Positions 1 through 11,818 are shown, counted from the stretch's first letter. The stretch is DNA of 64,000 bases from Bursaphelenchus xylophilus (GCA_904066235.2 CAJFCV020000002.1:11656001-11720000), one strand, 5' to 3'. Program-made: numbers and translations. The notes: generated from the sequence alone by a model not told the origin.

Positions 1-165
1 ATAGTTTTGTTGTTTTAAACGCGATCCTTATCGGTTCATAAGGCTTCAACAATAGAATAAACTTTTATCAGTCTGTCGGGAAAATAATGCGGATTTTTGT
101 CATCAAAAAAATGGCTCGCCTCGGCAGAGAACCAAAAAATTTCTCATGACTTTTTGCGCCGAATA

Positions 166-318
166 TCAGCCTGTCGGGAAAATAATGAGCACTCTGTCGC
201 ATATAAAATCGCATTGCCGAGGAAATGAATGGTAATGCGACAAAATCAAATTGCTTTTTACTTCAGCGACGGGGATCGGCGCCGCGACATAGTGCTCATT
301 ATTTTCCCGACAGACTGA
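166..318 (+). mobile_element. A1 MITE
   Basis: TCAGCCTGTCGGGAAAATAA at the left and the inverse CCCGACAGACTGA at the right, flanked by TA and TC. The GTCGCATAT and CACTTCAGCGACG-like interior defines subfamily A1. Confidence 0.85.
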
Positions 319-348
319 TCGTGAGAAAAATTATTCCCCTACATGCTG

Positions 349-503
349 TCAGTCTGTCGGGAAAATAATGAAGGATCGTCGCACCTTCGAATCGGCCATC
401 ATCGCTTTGTGACGGCGAACCGCGGCTGGGGTTTTGGTGCGCGACTGCGACGATGCGAGACATTTTGCTGCGACGACCCGCCGTTGTTTTCCCGACAGAC
501 TGA
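349..503 (+). mobile_element. A2 MITE
   Basis: Shares only the outer 20 bases with A1. The interior CATCATCGCTTTGCGACGGC and GAGACATTTTGCTGCGAC defines A2. It is followed by a G-family cluster. Confidence 0.85.
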
Positions 504-529
504 TGTTTTTTCGCCTTTTATCGCTCGCG

Positions 530-760
530 CACCGTGCATTTTTCATTTCCCCTATTTGTCGCTCGCGCACCGTGCATTTTCCCGTTTTCGCACCGTGCAA
601 ACGCGAAAAAGCGGTTTGCACTGTGCGAATGAGCTCGCAAAACCGCAGCGACGCACTTGGAAAAGGCTAAAATCTCTGCGATATTTTGATGCACGGTGCG
701 AAAATAAAAAACGCACGGTGCAAATTGGGGTTTGCACTGTGCAATCTGAAAAGTCTATGA
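530..760. repeat. G-type cluster of GCACTGTGC / GCACCGTGC motifs
   Basis: At least eight copies of the 9-mer GCAC(C/T)GTGC or its inverse at irregular spacing. The element ends are not clear here. Confidence 0.55.
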
Positions 761-922
761 AAAAACTGCAAGGCCGGGAAAACTCTTCAAAAAAATTGAT
801 TTATTCTTTAAAAACCACAATTCTTTGAACATAAATCAAATTCCTCACTCAAATAATTGTGAAAAAACAAGAACAACTGGGAAAATACAACTTGGTCAAC
901 AAAAAAAACAACAAATCGCATA

Positions 923-2030
923 CTATAACATGCTCTCAATGAGTGTGTCTCGGAGTTCCTTCGAAATGGCGGATGGATTTTGATCTCCCAGTTTGAAGAT
1001 GGACTCGATGACTGAGAGCTCGGCTGAGGTTGTGTTCAACCCGCAAATTGCCATCCAATCATTGGCACAGACGCCGGCTCCGACCAATTCCGAGCCTCGA
1101 TTCACTGTTCCGGCGACAACTGGGACCTGAAGAAGTGAGGCCAATTCCCGTTGAGTTTGTGGGGGTGTTTTCGCGGCGACCAAAGCTCCATTAGACGTGA
1201 CACAAGAGTAGGATCCAACAAGTGCGTGCTCTCCAAGGTTCATTCGGAAAACTTCGACCTTCAAGACCTCCTTCAACGCCTCCTCCAGCTCTTTTCCGAC
1301 ATCAGCATGAACAATTGCAACGTGATCATTGCAGGAGATTACATTTCCGAGGGCTGAGAGACGTTCGTTCACCCTTCGAATGGTCACAGAATCGGGGAGG
1401 GAATTCCGGAGATGTTGGAGTTCATTGTCTGTGGTGGCATCTGGAACAAGGAGACCATGACGGTTTCCAGCGCAAACCCGTCCAACAATGGAGGTTCCGG
1501 CGATTGTGCAGTGGATTACGGGGATCACATCGGCCAATTCGGCTTCGACAATACTAGAAAACAAACAATTAGAGTGGAAATTATATTATTCATGAGAACG
1601 CTGATCTTTTTTGTAAATAGCTCTTAAAAAAAGAGTCGAAGATAGAAGTATCTAGCCAAAAAAAACTATAAAATCCTTTCCGCTAGCTAATAAAACCACA
1701 ATTTCAATAATTTTGTCACTTTCCGACATTATTCATAATAACCGATGAACATCCCAAACAGAGCTCCAAAAAGAGACGCCAACAAAAACCTCGTAACCGA
1801 AACACCCTCAATATCCTTTAGAAAGCTCATGAAGCCATAATTTCAAAGAGTCCGAACACTTTTTTTATGTTATTCATGACTCATCTTCCTAAACCCGAAA
1901 CACAAAGAATAATAAACACTCACCTGTAGAAATGCGACGTTCCTCCAATCCCGACCAAGCAGTATGCATTTGTAAGTTTACAAAAGACAGCGACGTCGCT
2001 GGAATTTTCATATTGACATCTCAAAGCCAT
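923..2030 (-). CDS. eif-6: Eukaryotic translation initiation factor 6 (two exons)
   Basis: eIF6 binds the 60S ribosomal subunit, prevents premature joining to 40S and is needed for 60S biogenesis in the nucleolus and cytoplasm. Exon 1 is 2030..1924, exon 2 is 1553..923, with a GT-AG intron between; the spliced frame gives 245 residues, the usual length of animal eIF6. Recognisable segments are [13 protein letters not shown] near the N-terminus, [27 protein letters not shown] and [11 protein letters not shown], which belong to the five-fold pentein repeat. The start ATG at 2030..2028 lies 13 bases after a TTTTTGCAG acceptor (ending at 2044) that has no upstream exon, which suggests spliced-leader trans-splicing. 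It is divergent from the YJU2 gene. The identification is secure. Confidence 0.96.
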
Positions 2031-2877
2031 TTTCTCGCTTTTTCTGCAAAAATCAAATAAGTTCTGTAAACGCATCAAAAAAATGGGGGGAAATACCACC
2101 TTCATGAGGGCACTTTTAGAAAAACACGGCTTGCGTCACGCGGGCGTAAAAATAAAAGGGAGAAAGTAGGAGAATTTAGAAAAGAGACGGAAAAAGAGTG
2201 GATAAAAGAAGGTGCAATTTCGAAATAATTGCAGGCATGTGAATTTCTCAATATCTAAAATCTGCAATAACTGGCGTTTTCATAGACATTTTTACCATTT
2301 TCGACAGAAAATTTGAGCAATTTTATGCCTAGTATAATATCCAAAAATTAATGTGATTTTCATTGTAAGTTGAGGCTAAAATTGTACTTAAAACCGAGCA
2401 GATACCTAGAGCAATGTCTGAAATCCAAAAACCTCCATTTTAGGTAACAAAAAACAAGAGGAATATCAATTTTTACCCCGACTCGGCGAATACAACAAAG
2501 TTAATATAAAAATCCATTTCAAAAACCGAGTATTCTAATAAAAAATGTCAAAAAATACGTAAAAAGAGATGTAATAATTGCAATTTACATGCAACTACAA
2601 CAATTTATCATAAACTTTGACGAGAAAAAAGAAAAGTTCCTCAAAATGTTTGCGCTACGAGACCCGAGACGATTCTTGGCGTTCCGTTTCACTCGGGGTA
2701 CGGTAAATTTTCCTAGGAGTTTTTCTTTTTCACTCCATCGAATTTTTCGGGTTTCCGAATAGGAAAGGGGTTTCTTAGCTAGTTTCTGTCGATTTTTGGT
2801 GGATTTGGTTGGCTTTCAGCGTTCTTCGGCACATTTCCTGCATTTTGATCAGAAGTCGACCATAAAATTGTGCCAAA
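2031..2877. promoter_or_regulatory. Divergent intergenic region between eif-6 and yju2
   Basis: This AT-rich stretch separates two head-to-head genes and should hold both promoters. It has none of the transposon families that fill the rest of the window. A TTGGCTTTCAG acceptor at 2809..2819 has no upstream exon and is the likely trans-splice site for yju2, leaving a 58-base leader. No TATA box was convincing. Confidence 0.5.
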
Positions 2878-4097
2878 ATGACGGGAACCGAGCGAAAAGT
2901 GTTCCAGGTAAGTTATATTCATTTTGTTATTCTTCCTTTAGATTTTTATTGATGTAAATTGAGAATTAGGAGAGGTATAACCATGTAAAATATAAATCTA
3001 ACCTTTTTATTTGATTTCAGAAATATTACCCACCCGACTTCGATCCCAACAAGTTGACGAAGGCCAAGGGGAAGAAGGGAAGCTCACAGTTCGTTCAACG
3101 TGTTATGGCCCCGTTCAATATGCAGTGCAACACATGTTCTGAGTATATCTACAAAGGGAAGAAGTTCAACATGAGAAGAGAGACGGCACAAGGAGAAGAT
3201 TACCTCGGATTGAAGATCTTTCGATTTTACTTCAGGTATGTTATATTTATTTATATTTTTGTTGGTGTTTAGATTGGATTGGAGGAGTTTTGGCGGACCA
3301 TCTCTGATTTGAAGGTTTAGATGGTGTTTTCGGTCAGAAAATTATGTTTTTCGCCGAATTTGGAATCTTTCAGACTTGATTTTTATCCTCTCATTCTGTC
3401 TAACCCTGTTTTTTATTTCAGATGTCCAAATTGTCTGGCCGAACTGGTTTTCAAGACGGATATTGAGAATGTGGATTATCAAATGGAGCACGGAGCAACT
3501 CGACTGTTTGAAGCCGCCAAGTATTATCAACAGAAGCAGAAGGAAGCCGAGGAATTGGAAGAAGCTGAAAAGAACGATCCGATGAAGGTTTTGGAGAAGC
3601 GAACTCAAGCCAGTAGAGCCGAAATGGAAGCTATCAATAAGTTGGAAGAACTTCAGGAGATGAATAGGAGGAATAACAAACTTGATCCGTTGAGTTTCCT
3701 GGATGCACAGACAATGGATGTGAATCTAACACAAGCTCAACGTCATAAGCTTCAAGAAGAGGAAGATGAAAGGGAAATTCAAAGACTCTTGGCCAAGAAG
3801 AAGATTGAAGCGACGGAAACAGTTGAAGATGTCGTGGAAGAAGAACAGCCGAAGTCATCTTCTGCCATGAAGACTCAGTGGAAACCTGGTCCGAAGAAGA
3901 AGGAACCAAGTCTTCTCTCTGGTTTCATCAAGAAGAAACCAAAGCCTACATCGTCTACAAGTGGAATTATTGGAATCTCAAAATCGACGGCTGGGCCTTC
4001 GAAGGCATCGATAAGTGTCTCAACACCATCATCATCGTCTGGGAACGCTTTAGGAGCCCTTGTGGGTGACTATGGCTCTTCATCGGACGATGAGTGA
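2878..4097 (+). CDS. yju2: Splicing factor YJU2 / CCDC94 homologue (three exons)
   Basis: YJU2 (CCDC94, Cwf16 family) is a first-step factor of the spliceosome that stabilises the branch helix in the catalytic core. Exons are 2878..2907, 3021..3235 and 3422..4097, joined in frame to 306 residues. The start [10 protein letters not shown], then [39 protein letters not shown] and MEHGATR are hallmark family segments. Zinc-binding cysteines fall at C46, C49, C83 and C86. The middle is a charged helical region with [12 protein letters not shown], and the tail is lysine and serine rich, ending in an acidic SSSDDE. The close paralogue CCDC130/SAF4 is less likely given the conserved N-terminal start and short length. 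Confidence 0.94.
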
Positions 4098-4280
4098 TCT
4101 GATATCATCACTTGCTGCTTTATTATTTGTACATACTCATAAATAATCTTTCACTTGTATTTTTGCTTTTTGGGGGATTTCTAATTTTTTCGCGTTGTTA
4201 TCGCGTCTTACTTTGATTTTTATTTGCCATTTTATCCTTTTCACAGCACTGTGCTTTCAGGTTTCCACCGATTTTAAACA
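4098..4280 (+). promoter_or_regulatory. Intercistronic region with probable SL trans-splice site
   Basis: Only 163 bases separate the yju2 stop from a TGCTTTCAG acceptor ending at 4260, which has no exon upstream and sits 20 bases before the eL33 start. A weak poly(A) region (ATAAATAATC near 4139) is followed by a U-rich stretch. That layout is what nematode operons look like, with 3' end formation of the first gene and SL2 splicing of the second. A promoter of its own for the ribosomal gene cannot be excluded. Confidence 0.5.
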
Positions 4281-4646
4281 ATGGCTGAGACCCAGAAGAC
4301 TCCCCGCCAGCCGAACGGCCGCCGTCTCTACGTCCGCGCCATCTTCAGCGGCTTCAAGCGAGGACAGCGAAACCAGCAAGTCAACACTGCCCTCTTGAAA
4401 TTGGAAGATGTTCACGACCAGAAGGAAGCCCAGTTCTACGTCGGAAAGCGCGCCGTCTACGTGTACAAGGCGCACAAGAAGATCGCGAAGGGAGGCCACG
4501 AGAAGACCCGCGTCCGCGCCATCTGGGGCCGCGTCACCCGAGTACATGGAAACACCGGCTCCGTGCGCGCCAAGTTCCGCCACAACCTTCCCCCAGCCGC
4601 CATGGGCAAGAGAATCCGTGTGATGCTCTACCCAAGCAACATCTAA
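4281..4646 (+). CDS. rpl-33: 60S ribosomal protein eL33 (RPL35A)
   Basis: A single-exon 121-residue protein of the large ribosomal subunit. The segments GRRLYVRAIFSGFKRGQRNQ, ALLKLEDV, FYVGKRAVYVYKAHKK, RAIWGRVTRVHGN and KFRHNLPPAAMGKRIRVMLY are characteristic of eukaryotic eL33. It is slightly longer than the 110-residue mammalian protein because of an N-terminal extension. Codon use is strongly biased to C-ending codons, unlike its neighbours, as expected of a very highly expressed gene. A trans-splice acceptor ends at 4260 and an AATAAA poly(A) signal lies at 4682..4687, 36 bases after the stop. Confidence 0.97.
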   Translation: MAETQKTPRQPNGRRLYVRAIFSGFKRGQRNQQVNTALLKLEDVHDQKEAQFYVGKRAVYVYKAHKKIAKGGHEKTRVRAIWGRVTRVHGNTGSVRAKFRHNLPPAAMGKRIRVMLYPSNI

Positions 4647-5142
4647 ACCGGCTTCCCTTTTGTGTTGAGTTTGTTGTTATGAATAAATCCTTATTGTTTT
4701 TGGTGTAATTAAACTTTTTTTGAAAGAGACTTTGGTTTGATGGAAAAGTAATTGTTTCTTACTTGGATAGGGTATAAAAGGGGATTAGTTTAGGAATGAA
4801 ATGAGGGGTTTTGTTTATGTTGTAATTGTCAGAAATGTAGGGCAGAGACAGCGTTTTTAGTCGGTTTAGAGAGCTTTCATTATGTTGTTCTTTACTCTCC
4901 TCGAAACCTTTCCTTTGTCTGGAGTGTAGCTTTACTTTATACACCTGTTGACTCGCCTTCCCCTCGGAACGGGCCAATTTGTGCTCTCAAATTTATAATT
5001 TATTTTGCCGGAGTTCTCGGAAACACCTTCACTCTCACTTTTCTCAATTTCTTCGTTGAGTAAAGGTTGGTTCCCTTGACAACCGCGCCAAGAATATGTA
5101 GAATACAATGAAAACGTGAAGTCTACACATCCCAAGTTTGCG

Positions 5143-8100
5143 ATGAAGCCATCCGGCGGGATTCATTTGGCCTATTCCACGCCGAATTTGAATCAAAACG
5201 ACGCGAAAGTGGAGCACAAAGAGGCGGCGAGAAGTTTGAGCGACGATGATTTTCACGATGCTCCGGAATATTGGGCGCAGTAAGTTGGGAAAAATTGAAA
5301 ATTTATATCTTTATTTTTAATTTACCATCGATTAATCGCTTTTAAAATATATTTTGCGACTTAAAATTTCAGTCGAAAAGACATCAACTTGCTGGAATGC
5401 ATTGCCGAGGCCCGAATAGCCATGAACTTGTTCCTGAACAACCACTTCGAGGAGGCGGAAGCACGATTAAAACCCCTGTCGGATAAGACCATGTATCATG
5501 CACTGGGTTATAGTACGCTGCTCTTTCTGCAGGCCATGATGACATGCGATAGGGTGAGTTTTTTTGGGGAAAATGAGGTGGAAATGCGAAAAGGATCACA
5601 AAGTAATCAAAAATAGCCCAGATTTTGATGAAACTTGAGACAAATTAAGACTAAATTTTTCTAATGTAAGACATATGCGAGATTTTTGGCTCGCGTTTTG
5701 CAGAAATCGTCGAGATTTTTTAGTCGAAAATTTTGAAAAATTTGGAAATTTTTTGGCAATTTTTATTGTGAGAACTGTGATGAAATTGTTTTTCCATCTA
5801 ACAAATATAACTTTTTTTATACGAAATTCACAAAGAAAGAGTCAAGGAAGTTTTTTTTTCTCTGACCGTCTCACATCATGTTCCATTGTCTCTCGACTGG
5901 GAAGATTGTTCAATATCTCGGCTATCCCTGCAAATCTGGAGCTAAAATTTTGAGTAGCTAATATTCAGGCTTGTTGGGTCATGCCTACAAAATTTGGGGG
6001 AAATCGATGTGTTAAATTTGGTACCCTAAAAATAAAATTTTCAAAAAATTGGCTTGGTCCCATTGATTTTTTTTGATTGCCCTTGGCTTTCATCTAACAA
6101 GGGAAGTACCCCAAGTGCGACGATCAGATTTTCTTTAAATTTTGCACACACGTCGCGTATGGACTAAATATCAATTCCTGAAAGTTTTAGCTCGCGCTTT
6201 GCGGGCGCCGCCGAGATATCGAACGATTTTTGCCGCCGAGAGAGCACGCTAAACGTGGAGAGCGGTCAGAGAGAAGAAAAGCGCTTTTTGGCAATAACAT
6301 TGGCAGTTTTGTGCGGAAAAATTTGATTTTTTGTAGAAACATTATCCTTTACGGTAGAAATAGGCATAAAACTTTTCGGGCCGAAATTCGGTAAAAAGGC
6401 CTAAATTTTGGCCGACCTTCGATCTTAAAATCTCGGTTCTTTCTGCAAAGCGCGAGCTAGGATTCTCGCATATATCTTAGAAAAAATTGTTCTAAATTTG
6501 TGCCAAGTTTCATCAAAATCTGAGCGTCGCACTTGGGGTACTTCCCCTGTAAATTAAGTTTTTTTCTGATTTCTGTCTAAAAATGGACTGATTTTTGGAG
6601 TTTGCACTGTGCAGAAAAATTCGTGGTGCGAGCGACAGCCCAAAAAGCCTATTGCACGGTGCAAAAAGCGGGAAATTGCACAGTGCAAAGTGAATTTTTG
6701 TTTTCGCACAGTGCATGTCCCCGAAATCACTGCAGCTACTTTCGGGAGGGCCTGCTACACAAAATGGTCAGAAAATCTAAAAACTCGACGAGTTTTGCTT
6801 GAAAAACATCAAAAACGCGCATTTTACCCTTTTCAGGCCGACATGGAGAAAGCGATGGTTCAATCGCAGAAGGCCGTCGACGTTATTCATCGTTTCCGCG
6901 CCCAATACAGCATTTCCGACTCAATCTTCCGACTCAGCGGGCATTATAAGGCGCTGACCGATGAGGAAATCCACGCCGAACTTTGCTATGCCGAGGCTCT
7001 GTTATTCCGGTAAGAGCCGAAAATTTTGTTTGTAAAATTCCAATAATATATGGTAATATTTACTAGGGAAGTGCTCCAAGTGCAACAGTCAGATTTTGAT
7101 GAAACTTGGCCTAAATTAAGATTGATGATTTTTAGGAGATATGCCAGATTTTTAGCTCGCGCTTTCGAGAAATGATTGAGGTTTTTAGGTCAAAAATTTG
7201 GCAAGAATGTGGGATTTTTTTGCAAATTTTGATATGAAAAGTTTCATGGCTATTTCTACTATAGAGGGTAATGTTTCCACAAAAAATCAATTTTTTCCGC
7301 GCGAAACTGGCAAAGATATGGCCAAAAAATAATTTTTCTCTGACACTCTCCGCGTTTCGCGTACTCTCTCGGCCGAAAAGATCGTTCAATATCTCGGCTG
7401 TCCCTGCAAAGCGCGAGCTAAAATTTTCAGGAATTAATATATGACATATGCTTAACGTATGTGCAAAATTCAAAGAAACTCTGAGCGTCGCACTCGGAAT
7501 TATGCGCTATATTTCCTAGCCTATTTCAGCGCCGCCCTCACCTTTTTCTACGACGAAAGTTTGGCCAGTTTCATCAAGGGCGCGTTCAAAATCCGGGCCT
7601 GTTTCATGTCGTACAGAGAGTGCTACCGTATCCTGAATTCGCAAGCCTGGACAAGCAGAGATCAGAAAATGCGAGACGAGTTCGAATCCGGCGTTCTTTT
7701 GGGCCTCGGAAGTTTCAATGTGGCGTTGTCGGTGTTGCCGGGGAAGTTGTTGAAATTGCTGCAGGTCATCGGATTCAATGGAAATCGAGCCCATGGAATG
7801 AATAATTTGCTGAAAGTGGCCAGCATGACGCATACATTACGGTAGGAGGGGAACTATAGTTAACTAACAAGGCCTGTAGGGGAGAGGATCAAAAAAAAAT
7901 TTTTTTTTGGCGCTTTGAATGCCAATGGCGCATTTTTCTGACTACTACGCTGAAAAAGCGTTGTACAGGTACTATAGTATCTGTTTGTCGGGAAAATAAT
8001 GAGCATAATGCCGCATTTTTTCGCTGAAGTGAAAAAAAATTTGATTTTCTCCGCGATACAATTCATTTTCTCGGCGGCGATGCGATTTTCGATTCGACAG

Positions 8101-11100
8101 AGGGCTCATTATTTTCCCGACAGACTTTTAGGCCAGGAGCCAATGCGCTATCTGAAAGTTTGCTGAAAATCATAGGGCGCAGCTCGGAGAACTTGCATGG
8201 GCGCAGCTCGCGTCTTGGGCGTAGCCCGAGAGCTCTCATTATTTTCCCGACAGCCTGATTGTATTTTTATAAAGTGCATGGGCATTTGTTTCGCAAAGTC
8301 GCCCTGACTTCTTCGCAAACGCCGAAAATCGCCCCAACGACTTTGCGAACGGATTATCAGTCTGTCGGGAAAATAATAAGCACTCTGTCGCATCGAAAAT
8401 CGCATCGCCGCAGGGAAAAATGAATTGTGTCGCGGCAAAATAGCTTTTTTTACTTCAGCGACGCGATTGGATTCATTATTTTCCCGACAGATTGATAGTA
8501 CCTGTAAATGTTAGGCAAAATTTGCTTACAATTCCTATTTTTCAGCTCCACAATGTGCTCTCTTCAACTGATCACTTGGGAATTGTTCGTCAACTTCTTT
8601 ATTGGCGAAGGAAAACCGAATACTCGGCTGTGTACCCGGCTCTTTCACGACCTCAATTTCTTGTACCCGAATGGTGCCATTATTTTGTTTCTTCGTGCAC
8701 GGTTTTATTTGACCTCCGGCGACGTGGATAACGCCATATTTTTCTATAATAAATCCATTCAATGCCAGACCTATTACCGACAGTTTCATCATGTCTGCTA
8801 TTGGGAATTACAGTAAGTTTTGGTTTTATTTATTTATTTTGGGGAAAGTCTGGGTGATATAGCAATTGAAGATTTTCGAGATTCAACCCTCGTATTTTTA
8901 AGGAACTTTGTGTATCAGTCTGTCGGGAAAATAATATGCACAATGTCGCTGAAATGAAAAGCAATTTGATTTTGTCGCGACACAATTCATTTTCTCGGCG
9001 ATGATGCGATTTTCGATGCGACAGAATGCTCGTTATTTTCCCGACAGGCTGATAAACTTAGAAAATATTTTTCGGAGAGCGATTTTTAACACTCGCTTTT
9101 CATTAAAAAAACCGCAATTTTTAGTCCGAAAAAAAGCTGGGATTTTGGGGCTTCGGTAGTTGAGCCCCCCACGAAAGGTAGTTCAAACCCCCACTGTTTT
9201 GCCCGTTTCACACCCCACATAATGAACAAATTAGAATAATACAAAAAATGTAAGTGGGGGTTTGATCTACTACGTTGGGGGTTTGATCTAAAACGTAGGG
9301 GGCTTGATCTAAAACGTAGGGAGCTTCATCTAAATCGTAGGGGGCTTGATCTAAAACGTAGGGGGCTTGTTCTGGACCATACAACTTGGATTAATTCTTT
9401 GAAATAAATTTTGGGGTTCAGAATGGACGAGGGGGTCATGGGGGGCTAAACTGGACTGGGGGCTGTACTACCTTAGCCCCGGGACATTTTTTTTCACCAG
9501 AAATTGGCTGACGAAAAAAAAATTTCTCACTGACCGCTCTCTACATTTTTCACATTCACTTGTAAAGATCGTTCGATATCTTCTGTAGAACGAAGCCGGT
9601 TGATAACAAACAAATTCGTTGGTGGAGATGGTCAATTTTAGACCTTCGTACAGCGAAGCTCGAGGCAGTGAGCTACGAGTCTGTCTGGAAAATAATGCGC
9701 ATTCTGTCGCAGCGAAAGTTGGTTGTATCGCCGACGAGAAAATGAACTGTGTCGCGGAAAAATCATTTTTTTTACTTCAGCGACGCGATCGACCCAGCGA
9801 CATTGTTCTCATTATTTCCCCGACAGACTAACAATAAAACAAATTTTTTTTGCTGACTTCTCTCCTCAAATTTTCAGATTTGCCTACGCAATGCTCGGCC
9901 GCTGGGATTGGGCGGCCAACCATTGTAAACGGCTGAAAGACGAGTCTCGTTGGTCGAGATGCGTCTACACGTATTTATTGGCCATTTACATTAATGCTTA
10001 TGATCGGGGTCCCGAGTCGGAAGCAACCTGGAGACTGCTGTGTCGAAAAATCCCAAACATTCGCCTGCGAATCGCCGGAAAATCGATTCCGATCGAGAAG
10101 TTTTGCGAGCGAAAGTCGAAGCGATTCCTGGCCGAGAACCGCATGTATTTGGCGCATTACGAGTTCCTCTACTTTTGGAATGTCTTCACCATTTTGGAAG
10201 CCCGACCTCAGGCGTTTATCCCGGAGATCTTGAGCAACATTGAGCAGTATAAAGTGGAGAATCCAACTGGTATGAATTTATATCATTTCATTCCGAACCA
10301 CATCGTATTTTACCATTCTAGAGGACCCAAATGACTTGTCTGTTTATGAATTTCTTCGAGGAGTCTGCTACAGGGCTTTGGGAGAGCTGGAGAAAGCGGA
10401 GAGCTGTTTCTTCAAGGTCATCCAGAAGTAAGTCAATGAGCAGACTTATTGTGTTATATGGAAAGCCATCGAAAGAGACCCGGAGTTGAAAGAGACCCCG
10501 AAGGGTAATCGATGGCGTAGATTCCAAAAATCATATTCGTTTTTTCTGATTCTTACTTTTTTGCTTAAGTAGTAATGTTAAAAAGTAATTTTTTGAATTT
10601 TTTCTAAAAATAGTCGATTTAGGGGTTATCGAGGGTGCTGATTTCGAAAATCATGTTGCCTTTCTTCTTTATAGTACTATCTGGTACTATACAGTACGAG
10701 GTGAAAATATGGCTTTTGGCGTTAATGGTGTTGTTTTGATGCTTAGTACTCCTCAAAAACACGTTTTAAATAACTGGTACCTTTTAGTACTGTCTGGTAC
10801 TATGTAGTACAAGGTGAAAATAGCGGTACTGAGCAACAGAACAACACCACTAACGCCTAAAGGCCAAATTTTTACTCTTAGACCCCGATTCCGGGGTCTC
10901 TTTCAACTCGGGGTCTCTTTCGAGGAAAACCTGTTATATGTCTAGTCTTTCAAGCCGAGAAAGCCTTCTGTAGAATGGCGGACCTGACACAGTGACAAAA
11001 AACGTACCATTTTGCATCCGGGAAATATCAAACAATGTGGCAAAATACTTCCCTCTCCAAGTGAAAAAACTCCGATTTTAAAAGCGCGCCCGCCATTTTT

Positions 11101-11818
11101 ATGAGGGAAAGGGCGCGGCGCCCTGCAAAAAGAAATTTTGTCACTTGGAGAAGGAGGTATTTTGCCACATTTTTTGATACTTCCCGGATGCAAAATGTTA
11201 TGTTTTTTGGTACTGGATCAAGTCCGCCACTGTACATCGCTCCAAGATTCAAAAAATTATCGCTGCGACGCAATTCATTTTCTCGGCGGCGATGCGATTT
11301 TCTATGCGACATGTCGCGACAGAGTGCTCGTTATTTTCCCGACAGACTGTTAGGCCCAGGTCGTTCCGAAAATCGCAAGGCCGGTTTGCAAGCCATCATA
11401 AAAAATCGTGACAAGTATAAGTCTGTCGGGAAAATAACGGCGGATCGTCGCGCCTCGGAATCGCCCATCATCGCTCTGCGACTGCAAGCCGCGGCTCGGG
11501 ATTTGGTGCGCGACAGCGGCGAGGCGAGACATTTCGCTGCGACAATCCACCGTTATTTTTCCGACAGACTGATATACCTAAAAAAATGTCAAAAATAAAA
11601 AAGATTGGAATTTCAGTGAGCCCCGCTTGACCGACAACTTTTATCTCGTCCCCAACTCGACGTTCGAGCTGTCTCAAATCCGTTTCGCTCAAAACAACTT
11701 GACAGAGGCGGAGGGCCTGCTGAACAAAGTGAAACAGTATAAGGGCTACTCGTTGGAGAATAAACTACTCTTCCGAGTTCACGCCGCTATGGAGAATGTC
11801 AACAAACGAAAGGGATGA
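5143..11818 (+). CDS. TTC39-family tetratricopeptide repeat protein (eight exons)
   Basis: Eight exons join in frame to 589 residues, the normal size of animal TTC39A/B/C: 5143..5279, 5373..5553, 6837..7009, 7530..7841, 8546..8812, 9878..10269, 10322..10427, 11617..11818. Family landmarks are NNHFEEAEARLKPL and LGYSTLLFLQAMMT (exon 2), EEIHAELCYAEALLFRAALTF (exons 3-4), SFIKGAFKIR and LLQVIGFNGNR (exon 4), HHVCYWELQFAYAMLGRWDW (exons 5-6) and KDESRWSRCVY. They form the Iml2/TTC39 helical repeat array. In mammals TTC39B affects lipid metabolism through LXR turnover and TTC39C has been tied to cilia; which one this matches is not clear. Introns 3-5 and 7 are swollen by A- and D-family transposons. 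No trans-splice acceptor was seen before the first ATG. Confidence 0.92.
5620..5990. mobile_element. D-family relic in TTC39 intron 2
   Basis: Diverged D interior: AGATTTTGATGAAACTTG, ATATGCGAGATTTTTGGC and the central palindrome are recognisable; both tips are worn. Confidence 0.55.
6097..6550 (-). mobile_element. D-family palindromic MITE, TTC39 intron 2
   Basis: Full copy from AAGGGAAGTACCCCAAGTG to CTTGGGGTACTTCCCC. One arm carries the CACACACGTCG variant and the other the ATGAAACTTGG-type arm, fixing its orientation. Confidence 0.8.
7065..7505 (+). mobile_element. D-family MITE, TTC39 intron 3
   Basis: Nearly full length; the right tip (CGCACTCGGAATTATG) is eroded. It ends about 25 bases before the exon 4 acceptor. 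Confidence 0.75.
7980..8127 (-). mobile_element. A1 MITE, TTC39 intron 4
   Basis: Left tip TCTGTTTGTCGGG follows TA. The right tip ends CCCGACAGACTTT, so the last bases are mutated. Confidence 0.8.
8130..8260. repeat. GGGCGCAGCTCGGA repeat joined to an A1 right tip
   Basis: GCCAATGCGCTATCTGAAAG through GGGCGCAGCTCGGAGAAC matches 46005..46105, where it also occurs inverted at about 46145..46200. The A1 tip ends it at 8258. Confidence 0.6.
8357..8495 (+). mobile_element. A1 MITE, TTC39 intron 4
   Basis: Complete, flanked by TA on both sides; it ends 50 bases before the exon 5 acceptor. Confidence 0.85.
8915..9052 (-). mobile_element. A1 MITE, TTC39 intron 5
   Basis: The junction into this copy is also present beside the duplicated TTC39 fragment at 15129, so the duplication took place after this insertion. 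Confidence 0.85.
9140..9485. repeat. Repeat with GTAGGGGGCTTGATCTAAAAC minisatellite
   Basis: Five to six imperfect units of about 23 bases lie at 9243..9376. The flanks GCTTCGGTAGTTGAGCCCCC and TACTACCTTAGCCCCGG are roughly inverted, so this may be one element with an internal tandem array. Confidence 0.65.
9677..9830 (+). mobile_element. A1 MITE, TTC39 intron 5
   Basis: Left tip is CGAGTCTGTCTGGAAAATAA (mutated) and the right is CCCCGACAGACTA. It ends 47 bases before the exon 6 acceptor. Confidence 0.8.
10440..10935. mobile_element. Unnamed inverted-repeat element, TTC39 intron 7
   Basis: GAAAGAGACCCGGAGTTGAA near 10470 is inverted at about 10885..10925 (TTCAACTCGGGGTCTCTTTC). Inside, GTACTATCTGGTACTAT-like units recur. 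Only one copy is in the window. Confidence 0.55.
10971..11235. mobile_element. B-family palindromic MITE, TTC39 intron 7
   Basis: Near-palindromic, with the core TTGCATCCGGGAA and its inverse. The left end is degraded (AATGGCGGACC) and the right end is typical (GTCCGCCACTG). Confidence 0.75.
11260..11350 (-). mobile_element. A1 MITE right half, TTC39 intron 7
   Basis: Retains CTCGGCGGCGATGCGATTTT and the right tip only; it abuts the B-family element. Confidence 0.65.
11420..11572 (+). mobile_element. A2 MITE, TTC39 intron 7
   Basis: Complete A2; its right tip lies 44 bases before the last exon's acceptor. Confidence 0.85.

Noticed and set aside
11101..11598. 165-codon open frame on the plus strand
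   Set aside because: Spans the B, A1 and A2 elements of TTC39 intron 7.
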